A stretch of 26,427 nt of DNA, taken from Chara braunii (taxonomy: Eukaryota > Streptophyta > Charophyceae > Charales > Characeae). Made by a program: the position numbers and the translations under genes. The stretch is from the NCBI GenBank assembly GCA_003427395.1, contig BFEA01000073.1:681820-708246 (forward strand). The letters run 5' to 3'. Positions 9,269-17,013 of the stretch are shown one piece after another; position 1 is the stretch's first letter; every line of letters begins with the position of its first letter. The notes below the pieces were generated by a model that did not search any database, was not told the DNA's origin, and saw only the letters and a program-made list of their open reading frames with translations.

Positions 9269-10116
9269 AGGGGTCTGGTCCCACCTGTGTTGTTGAGAAA
9301 ACTCAACGCGGAGTTTTCTACGACGAGCGACAACGTTCGACAGGATGTGACCGTCAACAGGGTTGCGATCCCACGGTTGGAAGTATTTCGAAATGTTGAT
9401 GTCCAACCGGGTGATTTGAATGAATTTTTTTTTTGTATAAGGACTTCGAATGGACTCCCGCAATGGAGCGAAGGCGGCATGGGCAAGCACCACGGAGTTG
9501 AGAAAGCTACCCTCCACGGTCGAGGGTAGGTTTCCGTGGAGGGTAGGTTTCTCAACATGGTCGATGAGAAATTTTGCGATTTTTGGGATTTTTAGTCGCC
9601 GTCTGCTGTTCCCCGTTTCTCGTATACTGTGTCAGGCACTTCGTCAGTGCAATGAAAGCCGTAACTGTCGTGCGTGGGCTCTATAAGGCCTCGCTCCGTT
9701 GCTCACCACATGCCCAAACAAAAGAAAAAAGAAAGTCGATGTATGTTTCCGTGTTCTTGCCTATATTCATTGCTCTTTGGACCCACTTCGACGTCGTCGT
9801 GTTTCCACATCATGGGGCCTCGCTGCACCACTCTCAACATGCACAAAAGACAAAAATCATGGCAGTTCATCTTTCCATATTCTAGGGAAAGATTCACTCT
9901 CGTTTTGCACATTTCGAGAGTAGTGCAGCGAGGCCCATATGGTACTTCAAGATACGCAGAATCCTCGACAGAAACCACTATTTTTGCATCATTTTCTTAA
10001 AATGAATAAAAACTGCTACGAATAAATCTGAAATGCATTTTTCGGATTTAAAAAATGCGGTAAATGGTGTCACACCGTTGAGGTTTCTCAACTCAACGGC
10101 CGTAGGTGGAACCAGA
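9269..10116. mobile_element. Foldback / terminal-inverted-repeat element inside U6
   Basis: The left end AGGGGTCTGGTCCCACCT, then GTTGAGAAAACTCAACG (9269-9307), is mirrored by the right end (10075-10121), about 40-46 bp with roughly 80% or better pairing. Inside are two more large hairpins: arms 9497-9519 and 9534-9556 (22 of 23 pairs, starting GTTGAGAAA like the terminal repeat), and arms 9815-9848 and 9903-9936 enclosing ATCTTTCC/GGAAAGAT. U6 sequence resumes at CCCCTGCG. The duplicated bases are CCCC or ACCCC, but the palindromic junction leaves the exact edges uncertain. No transposase frame is seen, so it is non-autonomous; superfamily unassigned. Confidence 0.8.
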
Positions 10117-10204
10117 CCCCTGCGAATGGATGACACGCATAAATCGAGAAATGGTCCAAAAATAAATAAATAATAATAATAATTAAAAAAAAAAAACAAA
10201 AAAA

Positions 10205-10335
10205 AAACAGGTAGGCCGTCTACCGCGCAGTTCACTGTTTGTTTTGCTGTTTCGAACTGCTCACGGCCCAATCTTGCAGCGGACTGTTATTTCTGCGAAT
10301 TTGAACTGTGCAGCGGTCACAGGCGCAGTTTTTTC
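10205..10335 (-). repeat. Inverted copy of 6677-6801
   Basis: The reverse complement reads AACTGCGCCTGTGACCGCTG, CAGAAATAACAGTCC, CAAGATTGGGCCGTGAGCAG and GGCCTACCTG, nearly identical to 6677-6801 upstream of the LINE RT fragment. The U6 retropseudogene landed in this copy, with its TSD lying in the CAGGTAGGCCGT segment. The two copies form arms about 3.4 kb apart. Confidence 0.85.
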
Positions 10336-11123
10336 CAAAAAAAAAAAAAAAACAACAACTCAGCACTTGGGGCGGGTGGCGACCTGAAGTATGTGTTGTG
10401 TGTCAAATGACATGCACTTTGATTGAAGATACCAAACAGTAACGGTAGAAGTAGCATACAATATCACCAATACAGACGAAGTGGGAGGAGAAGAAGATTG
10501 GACATGAGAGGGGGCGGGGAGAAAGTGATACGAAGACAAGTTACCCGAACGCGACTGTTCCGAATTGAAAAATAGAGTGAAGAACATCGGAACGAAAAAC
10601 GGCGAAGTGACCCGACCGGTTTCGGCTGGCCGCCGTATGCCAGCACTCTTCAGGGGTCTTTTGAAAAGGATAACTTGGTCAACTATTTATATGGTAACTC
10701 GGAGTTGGAGGAAGTGTTCCGAAGAAGATTAACTGTAACAAGTCTAGTTCGAATCTATAGTTCTAGGGAACTCTCCTAAGCTAAAAGGTCGACCAAGTTC
10801 ATACATCGAATACTCGGAAAAGATCAAAACTAAGTCTGTTTGCACCGTCAGCTAAGCCGACCTCTTCCAGACGTTACAGAATCAAAATACCGGATACTCA
10901 CCACTTCGCCAGCGCACAAAGTAAACCTTTGGACAAAGTAAATCCCAGTGCCTCGTCACCTTCGGAGCAGGCCCGATGCCAACGAATTTGTGTTACTGAT
11001 GTATGTTGTATCTGGGTAAAATTCTGGAAAAGGTACTTCGACAGCCTGACACTAGTGGGATCTCTGGTCAACACCAGAGGTAGGACTCAACTCAGTTCCC
11101 TCCGAGTTTTGGCAGTATCTGGA
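10336..11123. other. Unassigned non-coding stretch
   Basis: No recognisable gene. It contains the minus-strand hammerhead-like motif at 10609-10658. The remaining sequence is low-complexity or unfamiliar, and the short open frames are unsupported. Confidence 0.4.
10609..10658 (-). ncRNA. Type I hammerhead ribozyme-like motif
   Basis: Read on the minus strand: GACCC (stem I), CTGAAGA (CUGANGA core), G, bulged T, GCTGGC, loop ATACGGCG, GCCAGC, C (stem II), GAAA, CC-GG (stem III), GGTC ending the cleavage triplet GUC, then GGGTC, which pairs with the first GACCC. All conserved core positions and stem I (5 bp) and stem II (7 bp with one bulge) are present. Stem III (ACC/GGU) has no loop, so activity would need a dimer, as is known for minimal hammerheads of Penelope-like elements. 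Host element unknown. Confidence 0.6.
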
Positions 11124-11470
11124 TTTTTTTTTTTTTTTTTTTTTTGTTTTTTTGGGGCGATCACAACTGTCTATATTCTTCTCTCAACTTCTGTTTGTTT
11201 ACCTTCCACTACCTTCTCCTAAGACTATCTAGAGGGGACCCCTGCAAGCATAGTTTTCCTCTCTCTGTGAAGGGGAGATTTCATGTTGCCCCTTGGGTCT
11301 TTGTTTTCAAAATTTTCTGATTTTTTCCGATTTTTCCATCTAGTATTGTCGGCTATTCTCGGATTTAAAATCCTTTTCTTTTGTTGTTGTTTGTAGTGCA
11401 ATGTTGAGTAGTGAGACAAGGCCGTTGGCCTGCTCCTATGCCAACACAAGAAAATTTTAGGCCTCATTAA
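11124..11470 (-). mobile_element. Minus-strand retroposon remnant with poly(A) tail
   Basis: A T run at 11124-11153, broken by one G, is the poly(A) tail of a minus-strand insert. Within it, 11210-11300 (CTCCTAAG, CTAT, AGGGGACCCCTG, AAGCATAG) is shared with 14035-14150, marking a dispersed family (called module C here). No coding capacity seen. The 5' limit is not defined. Confidence 0.55.
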
Positions 11471-13430
11471 TAGACACGAGAAGTCAGGGAAACAGTATAA
11501 AACCAGGGCTGTAAGCAGGTTTCATCCTCAATCTGAGTGGCGTATGAGTAGAAGGATTGGGAATCCTCGGCGTGACGGGCTGAGGAGAAGTAGGGAGGAA
11601 GGGGACAGCGCCATGAAATTAAAACTCATGTTATCTTCTTGTTGGAATAATATTGTCTTTTCATTTCGAACTGGCAACGGAGACCATCGGCTGGGGGGGA
11701 ACAAACCCGCACGCCAACCATCTTCGGAATGGTGGGTGGAGAGCAGACACTACGCACGGGCTGCAAAGGTGGGCGGCCATAGCCGCTACCTATCAGCATG
11801 CCGACCACTGGTCGGATCCGCCTAGCACAAACGGCCACTTGTACCCGCCTCCTACGAGTGATGATGAAGAAAGGGGGGGGTGGCATTGACGACAGCGGGG
11901 ACATGGAGTAGGGGGGCGTGGTCTTCATCGCCCCCTCGTGCGTTCAGGGAAACAAATAAAAAAATAAAAAGGACAAAGGCTCCTGGGTCACAGCTAGCAT
12001 TTGGAATAGGCAACTTTAGCAGTTCTCGAAACAGAGCGAAAAAAGCTGCCGCTAAATCTGCATTCACGCCACTTCTGAATCAACAAAACGGCCACAGTTT
12101 CAAGCCCCGCTAAACTTGCACATTCTGAAACTCAAACAACGACATCGGCACCACTGTGCCATTTCTTGCCTATTTTAGACTAAAAAGGTGACTCAGGAGC
12201 AGTTTCCGCAAAATAGAAATTGAACTTGAATTTTGATTCATTTTCATCATGGTAAAATCAGCGAGTGAAAGATAGGAATCCAAATTGCATCATCACATTG
12301 AGAAGCAAATAGTCATCTGTCGCATAGAAAGCACAATGCACCAAGTACACAACAAACAAGAGCAAAGCAATGAACTCTATTGTCAATGACAGCCCCTGAC
12401 TTGCCACCATCAACGAAATATACAATGCCGCTCTTCCAACTCGCACCTGACACCCAACCACAGACTCACGACACCTATTCTAGCCTACAACTATGATGAT
12501 GCAGCCAGAAGAACTTCAGCAGCAGAGCTGATGTACATGAAGATGTCGCCCATGCAGACCTCCACGACACACCAGGCACATCCTCCTCTCTTGCAGGCTC
12601 ACCCCACGACTGTCCCTCACAGGCTTACCACCGCGCCCATGGACCACCTTCCTACCCCACCGGCAACCGGTGAGAGCAGCCCGACTATGGCTGCCTCGGT
12701 TGCGAGCTGCGCCCAGCAGCCCAGCGCCTGTGTGCGCTCGATCCAGCCAGCGCCCAGTCTTGGTCAGCGTTCGAAGTGGCAGCGCTGCTGCATGAGCCTC
12801 CCACCAGAAAGTGTCTGGATTGGAGGCTGACACTTTCCTTAATGGTTAGTGGTCGCTGCTTTCAGCTTGCCTGAGGCACACGCGTGGGTTCCCAGTAGCT
12901 GTCATCCAGACCCAGTATCTGCGCCCAGGCCTGATTCAGATAGCGGCCTGGGGCGGAATTACTTAGAGCCGCCCAACTGTGCGAGGTGGCCCAGGCTGGT
13001 TGCTGTGTTGCCATTGGCTGAGAGGCCTTGAGTGACACCGTCGCGCCTAACGTCACTCGGCCTGGAAATTCAGGGCCCGGTCGCACAGCCTCGTGCTGTC
13101 TCAGATAGCGGCCAAGCCTTCCAGGCTCCAGATAAAGATAGGGCCCCGCGGCATCGAGGAACAGTAGTGTCTAAAGCCAACACTCTACAAAGGAGCGGGC
13201 GCAAATAGCCTTTGTGCCTCCGAGAGGGACCCAGTTTCCAGCGGAGCTGAAGCTGCGTAATGGCCCCAGTGGTTACTTCCAGGTTGAGCAGTTGAGGTAT
13301 TCCCGGCCCCTGAGTTGACAGTATAATTGCAATGTTAAATGACCACTGCCTTTCTCACTGTGACACTAAGTCGCAAGTTGAGCCTCATCCAAATTGCCGT
13401 TGTGCGGCTGGCTGGCAGCGCCAGCCTCTG
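11471..13430. other. About 2 kb without a supported gene
   Basis: Possibly single-copy or old repeat DNA. A TATAAAA-like string lies at about 11497. Around 12500-13320 the sequence is GC-richer, with CAGATAGCGGCC occurring twice (about 12928 and 13102). The minus-strand frame at 12258-12461 encodes a hydrophobic stretch (FIALLLFVVYLVHC) but has no other support. Both strands are open over 12516-12833, which argues against a real gene. At 13152-13192 there is a 40-bp piece shared with the SINE-like remnant at 14250-14461. Confidence 0.4.
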
Positions 13431-14034
13431 AATTAAAATTCAGGGGTCCGCAGCCCCATATATGAGGATGGGGGGCGGCACGTTAGCGCTGTGTTGGGGG
13501 CTGACAGATGCCAGTACCTGCTGCATGAGAGACGGGTCGATTGATCACAATTTGTCTCAATTACGGGTGTATTCGTGCTGACGTTAATTTTGACGAGTTG
13601 TTTATTTTGATGAGTTCTCCATTGTGGTGATGCCAATGGCTGCTTTGACGAGTTCTCCATTGTGGCAATACTTCTCTTCACTTTGTGACTGCCTTTTTAG
13701 GTTCTTTCAAAATCGTGGTTGGGCTTTTTTTCCTTTTTTCCTCTAGCGAACAATAATTTTGTAATGTTGGTTGATTAGCAATTGAGATTGATTGTTTTGA
13801 TAATCAACAGTTGACTTATTTTTTGTGGAACGGGAAAGCACTGTTAGTTTTTGGGTTAATTTGGAATTGATTTGGTTGGATAATTAGTTGTTGGTTCGAT
13901 TGGTTTGTTAATTATTTAAAAAGCTGCCTTCTCCTCATTGGGGGACAGCCATATTTTTCTGTCACCTCACATATTTTTAACTGGCGTTCTGCCATGTCAT
14001 GGAACATATCTTTCTTTCACTACCTACCTACCAG
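13431..14034. other. Non-coding stretch with short tandem
   Basis: Nothing gene-like. TGAGTTCTCCATTGTGG-type units are repeated about 38 bp apart near 13610 and 13650. The remainder is T-rich. Confidence 0.45.
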
Positions 14035-14160
14035 TACTCCTAAGGCTATACAGGGGACCCCTGAAAGCATAGCTTTCTACCTCTCTTCGATGAAGGGAGG
14101 TTACCTCTCTCGGTGGAGAGAGGTAACGGCATGTTTGCCCCTTTGCCCAACCGTTTAGGC
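14035..14160 (-). repeat. Module C, second copy, with 12-bp perfect hairpin
   Basis: Shares CTCCTAAGGCTAT, AGGGGACCCCTG, AAGCATAGCTTTC and the following CATGTT-GCCCCTT with 11210-11300. At 14100-14127 it has a perfect hairpin, GTTACCTCTCTC, loop GGTG, GAGAGAGGTAAC, that is not preserved in the other copy. The orientation is taken from the poly(A) end of the 11.1-kb copy. Confidence 0.65.
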
Positions 14161-14249
14161 TGCAGGGTTGGGGCCGCCGCTGGGGGGCTGTCTAACAAAA
14201 GGACCGAGCAGTTGCCAGTCACTGTGCCTCCCTTTTCATCTCCCCCCGC

Positions 14250-14461
14250 CAACCCCCCATCGAGGAAGAGTAGTGTCTAAAGCCAACACTCTCCCACACA
14301 CCACACGCAACCCACTCACATGCGCACTCACACCCGTGTTGGCTGAAGACCTTACGGATACCGACTGGGAGGATCCAGCTAACTATCTCAGTTGTTTGGC
14401 ACCAAGAGTGCCACAGGCGGCCCAGGGGATTGAACCCATGACCTCTTGAATGCCACTTGCG
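14250..14461 (-). mobile_element. tRNA-derived SINE remnant, cut by adapter sequence
   Basis: On the minus strand, GAGGTCATGGGTTCAATCCCC contains a good B box (GGTTCAATCCC, about 14426-14436). Downstream it has GAGTGTTGGCTTTAGACACT and TCCTCGATG, which recur at 13152-13192. The A-box half should lie just beyond 14461, but the sequence changes there to transposase adapter, so the 5' head is missing for a technical reason. Confidence 0.6.
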
Positions 14462-14499
14462 CTGTCTCTTATACACATCTAGATGTGTATAAGAGACAG
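14462..14499. other. Sequencing adapter: Nextera mate-pair junction
   Basis: CTGTCTCTTATACACATCT (14462-14480) is followed directly by AGATGTGTATAAGAGACAG (14481-14499). These are two exact 19-bp Tn5 mosaic ends, head to head. The mosaic end is an engineered hybrid of the IS50 ends and this back-to-back pair is the circularisation junction of Nextera mate-pair libraries. In the minus-strand reading it yields the peptide SYTHLDVYKRQ, a known contamination signature. The bases on either side need not be adjacent in the genome. Confidence 0.98.
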
Positions 14500-14504
14500 C
14501 ACCC

Positions 14505-14612
14505 CCTGCCGTGCTAGTGGTGCTGATAAGAGCAGACACCGCTAGCACCTGGGGAAAGGCTCCATCTATTGGTGGGGAGCATCACCTGCTGGAAAACGGG
14601 TCCAGCGTCCCT
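14505..14612 (-). repeat. 3' hairpin-tail copy (minus strand) plus local hairpin
   Basis: GTGCTAGTGGTG and CACCGCTAGCAC form a 12-bp stem at about 14511-14547. Then 14559-14612 is a minus-strand copy of the element A/B tail: GCTCC/GGAGC stem (14559-14580), and GCTGGA (14588-14593), loop, TCCAGC (14601-14606). No poly(T) follows on the left, and this copy lies next to the artificial junction. Confidence 0.7.
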
Positions 14613-15612
14613 TATACAAAGTAGGTACAAGATGCATGAGAAAAATTGAGAAAAGGAGTGAGGAGCCTGCCAGCATTGATTACTCTGGCTTCCAGAGGAT
14701 TAACTGTGCAGGTTTTGTTGAGACCAGGGAGAAACCTCTTCATCCAATTATCAGATGCCGGATATCTACTACTGCAAAAACTAGTTCCTCCCTGATTAAT
14801 CAAAGAAAAACCTCACGCAGAGGGAGGAGAACCACCTCTTTCTCCTAGCCCTTTGCCAATTAACTGCGATTCCAGAGGCCGCCTTGACTGCCGCAGACTG
14901 AATTATCCTGGAATATATTGGTCCACCACTCCATTGCCTGTGTCATCGACCCTTGCTCCCGGAGGGGCACCGGGAGTCAGGGCCATCTTTAAGTGATACT
15001 GCACGATTCGGGAAGGGGGAGGCAGGGCCAAGTCACTCGGGGATCTTGACAAGGGCCAGTGGGTGAGGAGGGAAGGGATCAGGGAAGTCTGTCGGGGGAC
15101 GTAGTGGGAAGGAAGGTTCTATCGTCGTCCAGTCCTTAAAAAGTAGCCGGTAATCCCGTACCACAACCCTTTCAATTAGGTGTTGGCTTACTCTTCCCTT
15201 GCCAGTAATTAGGAGATTGGTTTAGGTAGACACGGTCTATGGGTGCCCTCACTGATCACGGGACTAGATGAGAACTTCGCACCCAGCTCCCGAGGTACCC
15301 ATATAAACGAGGCTTGTACCCTAGTGCCTCAACTGGGGCTGGATGGGGGAGCTCATTCAGCATCAGTGGCCTCGTCCGCTGTCTGGTCAGGTTGCTCCAG
15401 TAGAGAGTGCTGTTCCTCGCATAAGGTAAGATAGAAAAGGAGTGGGGGTGCGCCAGGAGATATATCGTGAGAGGTGGTAGGATGGGGTCTTGTGAGCATG
15501 CAATAGTGAGAATCATCGTCAGACTTTTTTGGCTTTTAGGAATCCACCTGCATAAGCTCGGGCTGAAAAGCATCCAGAAAGTCTCAGAATACTTCAGCTG
15601 TGCAGCAGAGTT
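14613..15612. other. About 1 kb with no supported gene
   Basis: Short open frames only (for example 14636-14848 and 15467-15748), none resembling a known family. No clear tandem or inverted repeat was seen. Confidence 0.4.
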
Positions 15613-15960
15613 CAGCGCAGCTCAGAGCAGCCTAGTTCTAGTTCAGCCTGTTGTTCAGCCTGTTTTCCGTCGCTCTTCGAGTGCCCTTTGTTTTGGTTGG
15701 CTGAGGCTAGGGGAGGGAGGGAGGTCAGCGCAGCTCAGAACAGCCTAGTTCAGCCTGGTTTCTCATCATGTTTTTCTGTTGCTCTTTGTTGCTCTTTGTT
15801 GCTCTTCCAGCACTTCTAGCCTGCACTGCAGCAGATCTCAGCGCAGCTTAGAGCAGCCTGGTTCAGCTTAGTTCAGCCTGGTTTTTCAGCCTGTTTTCAG
15901 CCTGTTTTTCTGTTGCTCTTCGCTCTTTCATTGCTCTTTGTTTTTTCCAGTCCTTCCATT
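15613..15960 (+). repeat. 113-bp minisatellite, about three units
   Basis: CAGCGCAGCTCAGAGCAGCC starts at 15613, 15726 and 15839 with small changes, a period of exactly 113 bp each time. Each unit contains smaller TTCAGCCTG and TTGCTCTT repeats. A 30-bp block, GGTTGGCTGAGGCTAGGGGA followed by GGGAGGGAGG, occurs at 15695 and again at about 16101, just past the array. Confidence 0.85.
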
Positions 15961-16202
15961 TTTTTGCAGTTGCTCCAGTTATTCCAAGTTTGTTCCAAGT
16001 TTGTTTCAGTTGTTTCCAAACACTTGCAAACACTTGCTATTATAGATGTGCCAGACACAAAAAAAAAAGGCGCCAAGAGGATAGCAGAGGATAATAGGTG
16101 GTTGGCTGAGGCTAGGGGAGGGAGGGAGGGAGACTCCACTGGTGCCCCCCCGTGGTCCCCCCCCCAATACCCGACTGTGGGGCAGGTAGGTAGGGAAGAG
16201 TA

Positions 16203-16399
16203 GATTGAATACGGGACGCTGGACCCGGTTTCCAGCACATTGGCGTGAGGTGTTGTTTTGCAAAGATGTACTTAAGGGACGCTGGACCCGGTTTCCAGCA
16301 GGTGCTGCTCCCCACCAATAGATGGAGCGGCCCGCTAGGCAAAGCCTCAATCCTGGTGGTTCTCCTACCACCACCAGGATAGAGGCCTTGCACAAGGGC

Positions 16400-16431
<32 letters not shown>
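16203..16431 (+). mobile_element. 3' end of an element A/B-type retroposon with long hairpin and poly(A)
   Basis: Two copies of the conserved hairpin 63 bp apart: GCTGGA/TCCAGC at 16218-16236 and again at 16281-16299. Then the GCTCC/GGAGC stem, then a long near-perfect hairpin with arms 16339-16360 and 16370-16391 (10 bp, one A-A mismatch, 11 bp; one wobble), and a poly(A) run from 16404 to 16431. The double hairpin matches the end of element B. The 5' extent and TSD were not resolved. Confidence 0.7.
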
Positions 16432-16440
16432 AAGACTTTG

Positions 16441-17013
16441 GGGGTTTTGTAGATTTTATTTAGGGTATGTTTGTGTTTTAAGGAAAATCTAGGGTTTCGT
16501 GGTTCCCATGGTTCGTTGTGGGAGACTGTGGTTTTACAACCCCCCCAAGTCCAAAGCCCGACTCAAACCTGCAATCTACAGCATGTAAACGAAGTGTTCC
16601 AACAACTGTTTCTTGTGAAACAGATCATCATGAGTTCAATCTTGCTGATATATGACGAAAATCGGCCTTTTATTTACCTGATACCCGATATTGCCGATAC
16701 CTCCTTTTTAAAAATACCAGATGCCTTTTTTTTCCCCTTTTTTTTTTTTTTTTTTAACACAACAACGGCCATTCCATTATAAGCCAGAAAGCGGGTCTGG
16801 CGTCCCTTACATATATGCCGCAGCCATGTGGGGCTGGGCAAGGCACTCCCGGCCAAGCCCATCCCCGACCGCAGCCAACAGTTTATCAAGAAATTACTGG
16901 AACCCTACTAATTAACTGCAAAACCACAGTCTCCCACAACGAACCACGGGAACCACGACACCCTAGATTTTTGTTAAAAAAGAAACATACCCCTAAATCA
17001 AATCTACAAAGGC
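16441..17013. mobile_element. MITE-like element with about 90-bp inverted repeats
   Basis: The left arm at 16444-16536 (TTTGTAGATTTTATTTAGGG, TCTAGGGTTTCGTGGTTCCC, GTTCGTTGTGGGAGACTG) pairs with the right arm at 16919-17010. No transposase. The interior is interrupted by a minus-strand retroposon tail: T run 16738-16755, hairpin GCCAGA (16783-16788), loop, TCTGGC (16796-16801). The hairpin proves the nested insert belongs to the same tail family. TSDs were not resolved. Confidence 0.8.

Larger units (their letters stand above)
7897..10219 (+). pseudogene. U6: U6 snRNA retropseudogene, split by two later insertions
   Basis: Three pieces together cover nearly all of U6: 7912-7945 (GTCCTCCGGGACATCCG to GGAACGATA), 9235-9268 (TGGAACGATACAGAGAAG, ATTAGCATGGC) and 10117-10160 (CCCCTGCG, GGATGACACGCA, AAATCGAGAAATGGTCC). 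The 5' stem and 3' end are plant-type. An A-rich tail follows to 10204. The whole is bounded by a perfect 15-bp direct repeat, AAACAGGTAGGCCGT, at 7897-7911 and 10205-10219. The tail plus TSD identify a LINE-mobilised U6 copy, not a transcribed gene. I see no TATA or plant upstream sequence element in the upstream flank. The interruptions are a LINE (7946-9234) and a foldback element (about 9269-10116). Confidence 0.9.

Noticed and set aside
7897-10219. An active U6 gene with introns
   Set aside because: The two gaps are a LINE with TSD and a foldback element, and the whole carries an A-rich tail and outer TSD; no upstream U6 promoter elements seen.
12258-12461. Minus-strand 67-codon frame with a hydrophobic segment
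   Set aside because: Starts only with GTG, has no upstream exon, splice or promoter support and no recognisable family; a hydrophobic stretch alone is weak evidence.
12516-12833. Open frames of about 100 codons on both strands
   Set aside because: Opposite strands are open over the same bases, which fits composition better than coding; no domain recognised.
11210-14160. LTR pair of a retrovirus-like element
   Set aside because: The two module C copies are short and diverged, lack TG...CA ends, primer-binding site or gag-pol between them, and one adjoins a poly(A) tail.
14462-14499. A natural transposon end or inverted repeat
   Set aside because: Exact match to the engineered Tn5 mosaic end, twice and head to head; natural IS50 ends differ.
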